Both the position numbers and the translations under genes were made by a program. From NCBI GenBank assembly GCA_965276715.1, contig OZ255622.1, positions 558,001 to 622,000 on the forward strand: 64,000 nt of DNA. Reading direction: 5' to 3'. The notes beneath the pieces are model-generated. The model was not told where the DNA came from. It worked only from the letters and a program-made list of their open reading frames with translations, and made no database searches. Below, piece after piece: positions 25,056-33,481 of this stretch (positions are counted from its first letter, which is position 1; each line of letters starts with the position of its first letter). This DNA comes from CAXTPV01 sp965276715 (GTDB lineage Bacteria; Pseudomonadota; Alphaproteobacteria; Acetobacterales; Acetobacteraceae).

Positions 25056-26351
25056 ATGAACCAGTTCGCCCATATCAGGCCGATCGACGGCGGGTTCCGG
25101 TCGGATGCCAACCGCGCTCGCGAACGCCAGACATCGCACGACTTCGCGCATCTCGGCGAGCAGCTTGCCGCGCGCGGCATCGACATCGAAACCGTCGCCG
25201 AACGCGTCTCACGCTTCGCCGTCGCCCTTCCCTCCTGGGGCACCGGCACCGGCGGCACCCGCTTCGCCCGGTTCCCCGGCGGCGGCGAGCCGGCCACCGT
25301 CTTCGACAAGATCGAGGACTGCGCCGTCATCAACAGCCTGACCGGTGCGACACCGACCGTCTCGCCGCATTTCCCGTGGGATCACGTCCGCGACCTGCAC
25401 GCGCTGCGCGCGCACGCCGAAGCCCTCGGGCTCGGCTTCGACGCCGTCAACTCCAATACCTTCCAGGATCAGCCTGGCCAGACCCACTCCTACAAGTTCG
25501 GCTCCTTGTCCCACACCGATCCGGCCGTCCGCGCCCAGGCGATCGCGCACAACGTCGAATGCATCCGCGCGGGCGACGTCCTCGGCTCCAGGGCGCTCAC
25601 GATCTGGATCGGCGACGGGTCGAACTTTCCCGGCCAGTCCCATTTCGGCCGCGCCTTCGAGCGCTACATCGACAGCGTCAAGCAGATCGCGGCCGCTCTC
25701 CCGGCAGACTGGCAAGTCTTCCTGGAACACAAGATCCACGAACCCGCCTTCTACGCCACCGTCATCCAGGATTGGGGATCGTCGCTGCTCGCGGCGCAGG
25801 AGATCGGACCGCAGGCACGCTGCCTCGTCGATCTCGGCCACCACGCGCCCAACGTGAACATCGAGATGATCGTCTCGCGCCTGATCCACGCCGGCAAGCT
25901 TGCCGGCTTCCACTTCAACGATTCCAGATACGCCGACGACGACCTCGACGCGGGCGCGATCGACCCGTTCCGCCTCTTCCTGGTGTTCGACGTCCTTGTC
26001 GACGCGGCAGCGACGCCTGCGCCAGCCTACATGATCGACCAGTCCCACAACGTGACCGACCCGATCGAGAGCCTGATCGCGTCCGCGATCGAGATCCAGC
26101 GCGCCTATGCCCAGGCCTTGATCGTCGACCGCGGCGCCCTGGCCGAATACCAGCGCTGCAACGATGCCATGATGGCCAACCAGATCCTCAAGCGCGCCTT
26201 CACCACCGACGTCGCCCCCCTGCTCGCCACCGTCCGCCACCGCAAGGGTGCCGCGATCGACCCGCTCTCGGCCTTCCGCGCCAGTGGCTACCGTGCCGCC
26301 TGCGCGGAGCGCCGGCCTGTCCATGCCGGGGGAGGCGGCGGGATCGTCTGA
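25056..26351 (+). CDS. rhaI: L-rhamnose isomerase (rhizobial RhaI type)
   Basis: The 431-residue TIM-barrel enzyme converts L-rhamnose to L-rhamnulose. ATG 25056 has GAGG (inside the end of rhaD) 5 bases upstream. Family blocks are DAVNSNTFQDQPGQTHSYK near residue 130, LTIWIGDGSNFPGQSHFGRAF near 180, VFLEHKIHEPAFYATVIQDW near 220 (metal-binding Glu and His), CLVDLGHHAPNVNIEMIV near 257 and GFHFNDSRYADDDLDAG near 285. It is unrelated in length and order to E. coli RhaA and matches the isomerase found with RhaD fusions in rhizobia. It closes the plus-strand half of the rha island. Confidence 0.92.
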   Translation: MNQFAHIRPIDGGFRSDANRARERQTSHDFAHLGEQLAARGIDIETVAERVSRFAVALPSWGTGTGGTRFARFPGGGEPATVFDKIEDCAVINSLTGATPTVSPHFPWDHVRDLHALRAHAEALGLGFDAVNSNTFQDQPGQTHSYKFGSLSHTDPAVRAQAIAHNVECIRAGDVLGSRALTIWIGDGSNFPGQSHFGRAFERYIDSVKQIAAALPADWQVFLEHKIHEPAFYATVIQDWGSSLLAAQEIGPQARCLVDLGHHAPNVNIEMIVSRLIHAGKLAGFHFNDSRYADDDLDAGAIDPFRLFLVFDVLVDAAATPAPAYMIDQSHNVTDPIESLIASAIEIQRAYAQALIVDRGALAEYQRCNDAMMANQILKRAFTTDVAPLLATVRHRKGAAIDPLSAFRASGYRAACAERRPVHAGGGGGIV

Positions 26352-26383
26352 AGCAAAGATCTCGGAGCGCCTGCCCAAACCCT

Positions 26384-26409
26384 GCCGGGGCCAGGCGCCC
26401 CGACCCGCA
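26384..26409. repeat. GC-rich intergenic element, copy 1
   Basis: The sequence GCCGGGGCCAGGCG followed by CCCCGACCCGCA lies 33 bases after rhaI. The same element, with two extra G residues, is at 46050-46077 after the aldo/keto reductase gene. GGGGCC and GGCGCCCC parts allow a GC-rich stem, so it may help end transcription. No T-run follows. Confidence 0.5.
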
Positions 26410-26419
26410 GCCGCACGAC

Positions 26420-26629
26420 TCAGGACGCCATTCCCTCGCCGTCTTCCAGGAACGCCTTGATCTCGGCGATCAAGCGAGCGACGGCAGCCTCGCGGCTGGG
26501 GGCCGACAACCCTTCGAAGGTATGTGTCGCGATCCGGAAGAGCTTCTGTGCCTCCTCTTCGACCGGATCAAGCACTCGCTCCCGGTACGCTGCCGCCCGC
26601 GTCACGCTATCAAGACCATCCGCCGCCAT
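26420..26629 (-). CDS. small hypothetical protein
   Basis: A 69-residue cytoplasmic protein starts at ATG 26629, with GAGGTG 5 bases upstream; the longer upstream reading frame looks non-coding. The sequence is mostly charged helix (RERVLDPVEEEAQKLFRIA, AVARLIAEIKAFLEDGEG). It ends just after the GC-rich repeat. It is divergent from another small gene at 26751. I do not recognise a family. Confidence 0.55.
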   Translation of the reverse strand: MAADGLDSVTRAAAYRERVLDPVEEEAQKLFRIATHTFEGLSAPSREAAVARLIAEIKAFLEDGEGMAS

Positions 26630-26750
26630 ACGCACCTCGACCGTGTTGTAACAATCCGACAACCGTCCCGACCAAGGCAAGCGACAAATTGTCGAACGGC
26701 GCGTCGGGCGATAGAAGTGTGACTCCGACACAGGCGAAGGATCAGTCGCG

Positions 26751-27038
26751 TTGACACCGGCAGCCCCGCTCGCCAGCCTCATCCGATGGTGCTGCGACGA
26801 GCAGGCCCGATCGAAGTATCTCCTTGAACTGCTCGAGAGCGAGAAGGCGAGGACCTCCGCCGATCTCGGGAACGGCTGGACTGACACCACCGCCCGATCC
26901 CTCGCCGAGACACGCCGTAAAGTCGATGAGCTCGGAGGCCTGCTTCGGCATCTCGACGAGGAATACGAGAGGCGGCGGGAACCGGACCGTGGCCCGCTGA
27001 AGTTTCATCCAGACAATCCCACAAAAACAGGATTTTAG
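26751..27038 (+). CDS. small hypothetical protein, possibly coiled coil
   Basis: A 95-residue frame opens at TTG 26751; no ATG occurs early. Its middle is strongly helical and charged (KYLLELLESEKARTSADLG, RRKVDELGGLLRHLDEEYE), consistent with a short coiled coil. The end is basic and proline-containing. The stop is 9 bases before tRNA-Ser. There is no clear ribosome-binding site, so the start is uncertain. No function can be given. Confidence 0.45.
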   Translation: MTPAAPLASLIRWCCDEQARSKYLLELLESEKARTSADLGNGWTDTTARSLAETRRKVDELGGLLRHLDEEYERRREPDRGPLKFHPDNPTKTGF

Positions 27039-27047
27039 CGTCCAATT

Positions 27048-27137
27048 TGGCGGATGGGGTGGGATTCGAACCCACGGTGGACTTGCACCCACGGCGGTTT
27101 TCAAGACCGCTGCCTTAAACCACTCGGCCACCCATCC
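27048..27137 (-). tRNA. tRNA-Ser (anticodon UGA)
   Basis: The 90-nt minus-strand gene has acceptor stem GGATGGG paired to CCCATCC, an encoded CCA end, and a T arm with GTTCGAATC. The anticodon arm is GCGGT-CTTGAAA-ACCGC, giving anticodon UGA, which reads UCA and UCG. A long variable arm (CGTGGGTGCAAGTCCACCG) marks a class II serine tRNA. It lies 16 bases after the glycosyltransferase stop on the same strand. Confidence 0.95.
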
Positions 27138-27153
27138 GACGCTGCCCTCTCCT

Positions 27154-29796
27154 CTATCGCGCCCAGCGCCTCCGGAAAAGCAGGTCGGCAGCGGTCGGCG
27201 TCCCATCGACTTCCGTCGATCTCCGGGTGAAGACCGCGAACGGCGTGTAGGTGGTCCGCAGCCCGAACGCGTGGCCGAGGCGAAGGCACAGATCGGCGGC
27301 GAGCAAGTCGAACGTCACTCCTTCCGACGCCCGCAGAGCCGGCTCGAACCCACCGGCCTGCAGCAGCACGCTCCGCCTGACCGCCAGAACGCCACCCACC
27401 GCATCCGGATTGTGCACGATGAACGGCGACGGCACCGGACCGGTCGGATCGTTCGGCAGTCCGCGCCCCGGCGCGATCAGGCCACCATCCGCGCCCAGCC
27501 TCAGTCCCGCATGATGGACCGTCGTATCGGCGTGCAGGATCAGGCCACCCACGGCACCGATCTCCTGCTCGCACAGGAATTCGAGCAGCGCGTCGAGGCT
27601 CTCCGGCCCCGGCTCGTCGATCCCCTCGTCGATCATGACCAGATAATCCCCGCTTGCCTCCGCCTGGTCGGCCAGGCACGCGCGGCCGAGGCGCATGGTC
27701 GGGTGGATTGAACCGCCGACATAGGTGCGCCGCCTGTATGTCGCCGCCACCAGCCCCGAATCCGCGAACGCGAGCGGACCCACCGTCTCACGCAGGTGCG
27801 CGTTCAACGCCAGGCGTCCCGCCTCCGCCGCGTCGTGCGGCTCCGCATCGCGTCCGGCCAGTCCGGACAGTACGCACGCAACGGCGCCCCCCGCTCCTCG
27901 GACTCGCAGGAGCAGGTCGTATTCGGCCGCGGGATCGAACAGGGCACGCAAGCCGCCGGCGCCGTGGAACGCCGAAGCCCGGATGACGACCGGCCGGATG
28001 CCGCCGGCGTCGATCCGATCGGCCATGACCGAACAGCCGGGCGGATCGCCCGCCAGCAGGACGTCGGCATCCGGATGGGCGCGGATCTGACGGACGATCG
28101 CGACGAACGAGGAAGCGGCCGCCACGGCCTCCGACATCGAGCGCGCAAGGATGAAGTGCGAGCCGGTCGCGACACGGGCCGCACCGTTCAGAACCGCCGC
28201 CCGGGTGGCTTGCGGCGATCCCGGGTGGAGCCTGATCCGTGGGTCCGCCTCCAGGCTGTCGCGGGTGGTCGCCGACGCGCCGCTCACACAGAGCTCCCAG
28301 AACGGGTAGGCGGCGCTCGCGAGCGCCGCCGCCACGCGGCCGATCGAACCGGCGCTCGAGACGCGCGCATCGACCAGGATGCTCACGACCGGAAGTGCGG
28401 GCGACAAAGGCTCACCGGCCCGGCGCACCGGCACCGGCAACGATGCGTTCCTGGACCGGCCGATATGGCCGACGAACTTCGGCATCGGCGCATCCAGGCC
28501 CAGCGCCTCCAGAATGCCCCTGATGTCGAGCGCTCGCGGGCCGAGACCGACCGGCGCGAGACCCGCGCCGCTTTCGAGATAAGCCGCCAGCGCCATCCTC
28601 GTCGGCGCGATGACCGCGAGCCCGGCACGATGGGCATCGGCTATGTCGGCCTCGAGACCGGGGGAGGCGATCAGCGCGTCGCAGGCGGCAAGCACGAGCG
28701 AGGCCCCGTCGACGCGCTGGTCGGTCACGACGATGGCATTGTCGAACGAGCGCGTCGCCGCTTCGGCCGCTTCGATCGAGCGGGCATCAACGCGCACCAC
28801 GAGCAGGGGCGTTTGCCCCGGCTTCGGCACTCCCTTTAGGCGGCCCGCAAGATCCGCCATGTGGGCCGGCAGCCTCAGCCCACCGTTTCCGTCCGCGACC
28901 AGGTCGGCAACCAGCATGATCGCCTGCGCATCGAGCGGCATGCCGAGCCGCTCGCGCGCCGCCTCCCGCGCCGGCAGGCGTGCGCCCGGCAGCGCCAGCA
29001 GCCGAACCGGAACCGGCGCCACCGACGCGAGTCGCTCGTATAAGTCAGACGACGGCACCCACACCTCGTCGACCGCGCCGAACGTCTGGTAATCCGCGAA
29101 ATGAGGCGTGACGGCGGCACTTGGCCAGAAGCCGATCACGTAGGTCGCGTCGAAATGCCCGTTCGGATACAGGCGGTGCAGCCGCCGCAGCGTCGCCGGC
29201 GAGGCCGCGATCAGGCTGACACGCGTGCTGGCCGGCCGCCCGGCCTCGCCGGCCTGCACGCGGGGGATGTCGTCGCGCGTGACGAACGGGCGGATCGACA
29301 CGGCAAGCCCGGCACGGCGTATCGCCCGCAGCAGGCGGCGTCCCCCGACCGCATCGGGCCGGTTCCCCTCGACATCCAAATAGAGGTCCACGCCGAACGG
29401 TCTGGCGAGCACGGCACCGACATCCGGCCGGCGTTCGCGGAACGGGGCATCCCCTGCCCCGAAACGGCCCTCCAGGCTGCCATGCTCGACCCAATGGCGG
29501 CGTGCGGCCTCGATGTCGCCGCCGAGCACGGTCGGCAGGTCGACGTTCATCTCCAGGTAGGACGCGACGTCGAGGCCAGGCGCCATCCGGGCGGACGATC
29601 CCGCTTCCAGCCCGGCATCGGCGAGGACGGCGTCGGAAAGGCTGGGCCTGCCGCCGCCCAGCGTCTCCGCCCTGCCGGCATCGCGCCAGTGATCACGGGC
29701 GCTTCCGATCACGCCGTCGTCGAAGGCAAGCTTCAGATCCGGGTTCGACGCGAAATAGAGGGCATCGTCGAATTCATCGTCGTCGGTGTCTGACAA
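27154..29796 (-). CDS. large composite glycosyltransferase with degenerate GT2 motifs
   Basis: The frame gives about 880 residues from TTG 29796; ATG 29850 is the other option. Two N-terminal repeats share the pattern of a (N)PDL core then HW and G-x-x-E (ALYFASNPDLKLAF...DHWRDAG; VASYLEMNVDLPTVL...HWVEHGSLEGRFG), seen in other large transferases. A GT4-like stretch follows (FDATYVIGFWPSAAV, VDEVWVPSSDLYERLASVAPVPVRLL cut by usual spacing). The C-terminal GT2-like half has AVGGLILHADTTVHHAGLRL and DAVGGVLAVRRSVLLQAGGF, but the usual NDD and NDVDLCLR positions read DEG and AADLCLRL. Activity of that half is therefore doubtful. Confidence 0.7.
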   Translation of the reverse strand: MSDTDDDEFDDALYFASNPDLKLAFDDGVIGSARDHWRDAGRAETLGGGRPSLSDAVLADAGLEAGSSARMAPGLDVASYLEMNVDLPTVLGGDIEAARRHWVEHGSLEGRFGAGDAPFRERRPDVGAVLARPFGVDLYLDVEGNRPDAVGGRRLLRAIRRAGLAVSIRPFVTRDDIPRVQAGEAGRPASTRVSLIAASPATLRRLHRLYPNGHFDATYVIGFWPSAAVTPHFADYQTFGAVDEVWVPSSDLYERLASVAPVPVRLLALPGARLPAREAARERLGMPLDAQAIMLVADLVADGNGGLRLPAHMADLAGRLKGVPKPGQTPLLVVRVDARSIEAAEAATRSFDNAIVVTDQRVDGASLVLAACDALIASPGLEADIADAHRAGLAVIAPTRMALAAYLESGAGLAPVGLGPRALDIRGILEALGLDAPMPKFVGHIGRSRNASLPVPVRRAGEPLSPALPVVSILVDARVSSAGSIGRVAAALASAAYPFWELCVSGASATTRDSLEADPRIRLHPGSPQATRAAVLNGAARVATGSHFILARSMSEAVAAASSFVAIVRQIRAHPDADVLLAGDPPGCSVMADRIDAGGIRPVVIRASAFHGAGGLRALFDPAAEYDLLLRVRGAGGAVACVLSGLAGRDAEPHDAAEAGRLALNAHLRETVGPLAFADSGLVAATYRRRTYVGGSIHPTMRLGRACLADQAEASGDYLVMIDEGIDEPGPESLDALLEFLCEQEIGAVGGLILHADTTVHHAGLRLGADGGLIAPGRGLPNDPTGPVPSPFIVHNPDAVGGVLAVRRSVLLQAGGFEPALRASEGVTFDLLAADLCLRLGHAFGLRTTYTPFAVFTRRSTEVDGTPTAADLLFRRRWAR

Positions 29797-29932
29797 ACGG
29801 TGGCCCCGATGCGATGGCGGACGGACGCAAGACGACCCGAACGTAACCATGTCACGGACCGCCGGCAAACTGGCCCATGACTTGCTCGCCAAGCTCGACA
29901 CGTGTCCGATGGGTATCGGCGAGGATCGATCA

Positions 29933-31405
29933 ATGAGCGCGCAATCCCAATCGCAGGCCCAGCCGGCGCACCTGGGCCTGTTCGGCGACTACCCCGGTGG
30001 CGACTTCTTCTGCGAATATCTCAACGACGGCATCGACGATCCTGGGATCGCCGCCATCAAGAGCCGCTTCGCACGGTTCGACCTCGCCGAACTCAAGCGC
30101 AGGGCGGCCTTCGCCCAGGCCGAGCTGTTCAATCTCGGCATCACGTTCACGATCTACTCCGACCGGGACGCCATCGACCGCGTGCTTCCCTTCGACCTCA
30201 TCCCACGCATCCTTTCGGCGGGGGAATGGGATGTCATCGAGCGCGGCGTGACGCAACGTGTCGCCGCCATCAACCTCTTCCTCTGGGACGTCTACCACGA
30301 CGGCAAGATCCTCGCCGACGGCGTCGTGCCGCGCGACCTCGTGCTCGGCAACCTCAACTACCAGCAGGCGATGGTCGGGCTCGACGTGCCCGCCGGAATC
30401 TACGCCCATGTCTGCGGCACCGACATCGTGCGCGACGAGAAAGGCCGGTTCCTCGTGCTGGAGGACAATGTCCGCACGCCGTCCGGGGTCTCCTACGTGA
30501 TCGAGAACCGGCACATGATGCTGCGCGTTCTCCCCGACCTCGCCGACGAGGCCGACATCAGGCCGGTCGACGATTACGGCGCCCGCCTGCGCCAGGCCCT
30601 CGTCGAGCTCGCTCCCGCGCACGTGCCCGATCCGCAGCTCGTCCTGCTCTCGCCCGGGATCTACAACGCGGCCTATTTCGAGCACGTCTTCCTCGCCCGC
30701 GAGATGGGGATTCCGCTCGTCGAGGGACGCGACCTTGTCGTCGAGGATGGCCGCGTCTCGATGCGCACGGTGGCCGGCCCTCGTCCGGTCCACGTCATCT
30801 ATCGCCGGCTCAACGACGATTTTCTCGACCCCCTGGTCTTCCGGTCCGACAGCGTGCTCGGCGTTCCCGGACTGATCGACGCCTGGCGCCAGGGCAAGGT
30901 CGCGATCGCCAATGCGGTCGGCACCGGTGTCGCCGACGACAAGGCGATCTACGCCTACATGCCGCGCATCATCCGCTACTATCTCGGCGAGGACGCGATC
31001 ATCGAGAACGTGCCGACCCACATCTGCGGCGAGCGCGAGGGACTGGCCTACACGCTCGCCCATCTCAGCGAACTGGTGGTCAAGCCGGTGGGCGAATCGG
31101 GCGGCTACGGACTGATCATCGGGCCGCACGCGACCCGCCAGGAGCTCGATGAATTCCGTATCAAGCTCGAAGCCGATCCCTCGAACTACATCAGCCAGCC
31201 GATGATCAAGCTCTCGGTCGCGCCCACGCTCTGCGAGGAGGGCATCGCCGCACGCCATGTCGACCTGCGGCCGTTCGCGGTCACCGGCAAGTCGACCTGG
31301 GTCCTGCCCGGCGCGCTCTCCCGGGTGGCGCTCAAGCGCGGCTCGCTGGTCGTGAATTCGTCGCAGGGCGGCGGATCAAAAGACACGTGGGTGCTGCGCG
31401 CATGA
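29933..31405 (+). CDS. circularly permuted ATP-grasp protein
   Basis: The 490-residue protein starts at ATG 29933 with GAGGAT 6 bases upstream; the upstream frame extension is unlikely. It has the permuted ATP-grasp arrangement: VLEDNVRTPSGVSYVIENR near residue 178, VDDYGARLRQAL, NAVGTGVADDKAIYAYMP near 328, VKPVGESGGYGLIIGP near 385 and HVDLRPFAVTGKSTWVLPG near 440. Such proteins pair with an alpha-E protein and are proposed to form amide or ester bonds on a peptide. The alpha-E gene follows after 19 bases. Substrate unknown; a transglutaminase partner often found nearby is absent. Confidence 0.88.
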   Translation: MSAQSQSQAQPAHLGLFGDYPGGDFFCEYLNDGIDDPGIAAIKSRFARFDLAELKRRAAFAQAELFNLGITFTIYSDRDAIDRVLPFDLIPRILSAGEWDVIERGVTQRVAAINLFLWDVYHDGKILADGVVPRDLVLGNLNYQQAMVGLDVPAGIYAHVCGTDIVRDEKGRFLVLEDNVRTPSGVSYVIENRHMMLRVLPDLADEADIRPVDDYGARLRQALVELAPAHVPDPQLVLLSPGIYNAAYFEHVFLAREMGIPLVEGRDLVVEDGRVSMRTVAGPRPVHVIYRRLNDDFLDPLVFRSDSVLGVPGLIDAWRQGKVAIANAVGTGVADDKAIYAYMPRIIRYYLGEDAIIENVPTHICGEREGLAYTLAHLSELVVKPVGESGGYGLIIGPHATRQELDEFRIKLEADPSNYISQPMIKLSVAPTLCEEGIAARHVDLRPFAVTGKSTWVLPGALSRVALKRGSLVVNSSQGGGSKDTWVLRA

Positions 31406-31424
31406 GCGCGACGGCACTTCGCGC

Positions 31425-32402
31425 ATGAGCGGGAGCGAGACGCAGACTCGCCTGACGCATCTGCTCTCGCGCTACGCGGAAAGCATCAACTGGCTCGCAC
31501 GCTACATGGAGCGGATCGAGAACCTCGCGCGCATCATCGACGTGACCGAAACCTTCATGCGCACCGGCGGCGGCGCGCATGGCTGGCATTCGATCGTCCA
31601 GATCAACGCCGACGAGCACCGGTTCTTCAAGTTCCATGACGAGGCGACCGCCGAGAACGTCATCGATTTCTACATTCTTGACCGCAACAATCCGACCTCG
31701 ATCGTCCGGATGATCACCGCGGCTCGCGAGAACGCACGCACCCTCCGCCCGCTGATCTCGACCGAGATGTGGTCCCACATCAACGTGTTCTACAACCGTC
31801 TCCGTGCGCTCGAGCCGGCCGACATCCAGACCTCGCGCGTGGCCGGCATCTGCTCGATGCTCCGTCTCGAATGCCAGGCCCACACCGGCATCACCGAAGG
31901 CACCTTCTACAGGGACCAGGGGTGGTGCTTCTACGCACTCGGAAAACATCTCGAGCGCGCCGACCAGATCACTCGTCTCGTCGACATCAAGTATCACACC
32001 CTGCTGCCCGCCAACGCACCGGTGGGATCGCCAGTCGACATCAGCCAGTGGAACACCGTCCTGCGCGCCGCATCCGGCTACCACGCGTTCCGCCGCACGA
32101 CGCACTCGGCGATGACCCCGGCCACGGTCGCCGGCTTCCTGCTGCTGAGCGCCGGGTTTCCGCGCTCGCTGCCCTGCTGCGTCCGGGTTCTGCATGGGGA
32201 GCTGACGCATCTGCGATCCGAGTATGGGCTGCGGGGAAGCGCGCGCCCGCTCGAGCGGCTCGACGAGATCCGCGCGGCGATCGAGAACCAGTCGATCCAG
32301 GACATCCTCGTCCGCGGCCTGCACGAATTCCTCGACTGGATGCAGATGGAGTTCACCGGGCTGCAGGCTGACATCGGTCAGGCATTCTGGGCCCCGATCT
32401 AA
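31425..32402 (+). CDS. alpha-E domain-containing protein (DUF403)
   Basis: The 325-residue all-helical protein starts at ATG 31425. It has the typical opening LLSRYAESINWLARYMERIENLARIIDVTETF, here noted in parts, with conserved Arg and Glu residues. Later come RDQGWCFYALGKHLERADQ near residue 165 and FLLLSAGFPRSLPCCVRVL near 240. The family is the constant partner of circularly permuted ATP-grasp proteins, as here. The sequence CGCGCATGAGCG occurs both at the previous stop and at this start, 29 bases apart. Function of the pair is not established. Confidence 0.88.
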   Translation: MSGSETQTRLTHLLSRYAESINWLARYMERIENLARIIDVTETFMRTGGGAHGWHSIVQINADEHRFFKFHDEATAENVIDFYILDRNNPTSIVRMITAARENARTLRPLISTEMWSHINVFYNRLRALEPADIQTSRVAGICSMLRLECQAHTGITEGTFYRDQGWCFYALGKHLERADQITRLVDIKYHTLLPANAPVGSPVDISQWNTVLRAASGYHAFRRTTHSAMTPATVAGFLLLSAGFPRSLPCCVRVLHGELTHLRSEYGLRGSARPLERLDEIRAAIENQSIQDILVRGLHEFLDWMQMEFTGLQADIGQAFWAPI

Positions 32403-32509
32403 GGGGCGAAGTTTGCGGACACCCCCGAACACTTTGCAAGCCGCAACAATCTGGTTAGCCTCCCCCGCACGCCAGTCCGGCGCAAGAAACGAAACAAATC
32501 GGAGGAACC

Positions 32510-33466
32510 ATGCGTCGTTCGATCGGAGCCGCCCTCGCGGGCGCGTTCACTCTCGCCAGCCTGACCGGCGGCGTCGCGGAGGCTCAGCACAAAAAGTCGC
32601 TCGCCCTCGTCACCAATGCGTCGGCCGACTTCTGGACGATCGCCCGGCGTGGCGTCGAGAAGGCACAGAGCGAACATCCGGACTACGCCATGCAGGTGGT
32701 CGTGACCGGGCAGGCGACAGCCGCCGAGCAGCGTCGGGAACTCGACGATCTGCTCGCCGCCGGCATCGCCGGCATCTCGATCTCCGCCATCGACCCGAAG
32801 AACTCGACCGAGGAATTCAACAAGGTCGCGTCCCACGCCGCGCTCTTCACCACCGACAGCGATGCCCCCGACTCCGGCCGCGCCGTCTATGTCGGCACCG
32901 ACAACGTCGCCGCCGGCCGCCAGGCTGGCGAGGAGATCAAGAAAGCGCTCCCGAACGGGGGCAAGGTGATGGGCTTCGTCGGCACCATGGACGCCGACAA
33001 CGCTCGCGAGCGCGTCCAAGGCATCAAGGAGTCGCTGCAGGGGACCAACATCCAGATCGTCGACATCCGCACCGACGGCACCGATTTCGCTAAGGCCAAG
33101 GCCAACGTGCAGGACGCCTTGGCCAAGGGCGGCGTCGATCTGCTGGTCGGCCTCTACTCCTACAACACGCCCCAGATCTACACCGCCGTCAAGGAAGCCG
33201 GCATGAGCGGCAAGATCAAGGTCGTCGGCTTCGACGAGGACGCGCAGACATTGCGCGGCATCGCCGACGGCACGATCCAATCGACGATCGTTCAGCAACC
33301 GTTCCAGTTCGGCTACCAGTCGATGACCGACCTGATCAAGTACATCAACGGCGACAAGTCCTTCATTCCGGCCAACAAGCTCATCATCATTCCGACCCGG
33401 GTCATCCAGAAGGATAACGTGCGCGACTTCGAGCACACGATGCGCGAGCTGTTGGCCTCGAAGTAG
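32510..33466 (+). CDS. ribose-type ABC transporter, periplasmic sugar-binding protein
   Basis: The 318-residue exported protein starts at ATG 32510, with GGAGG 4 bases upstream. The signal peptide is SIGAALAGAFTLASLTGGVAEA cut after AEA. The mature protein is a type I periplasmic binding protein: LALVTNASADFWTIARRGV, DLLAAGIAGISISAIDP, GKVMGFVGTMDADNARERVQ and IKVVGFDEDAQTLRGIADG. It begins a three-gene importer operon with an ATPase (15 bases later) and one permease. The sugar is unknown. It shares the family of RhaS but belongs to a separate branch. Confidence 0.9.
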   Translation: MRRSIGAALAGAFTLASLTGGVAEAQHKKSLALVTNASADFWTIARRGVEKAQSEHPDYAMQVVVTGQATAAEQRRELDDLLAAGIAGISISAIDPKNSTEEFNKVASHAALFTTDSDAPDSGRAVYVGTDNVAAGRQAGEEIKKALPNGGKVMGFVGTMDADNARERVQGIKESLQGTNIQIVDIRTDGTDFAKAKANVQDALAKGGVDLLVGLYSYNTPQIYTAVKEAGMSGKIKVVGFDEDAQTLRGIADGTIQSTIVQQPFQFGYQSMTDLIKYINGDKSFIPANKLIIIPTRVIQKDNVRDFEHTMRELLASK

Positions 33467-33481
33467 CGCCCAGACGCCTGC

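Noticed and set aside
30000..31405. Whether the ATP-grasp protein is a glutathionylspermidine synthase
   Set aside because: The order of motifs is that of circularly permuted ATP-grasp proteins with an alpha-E partner, not of the synthase family.
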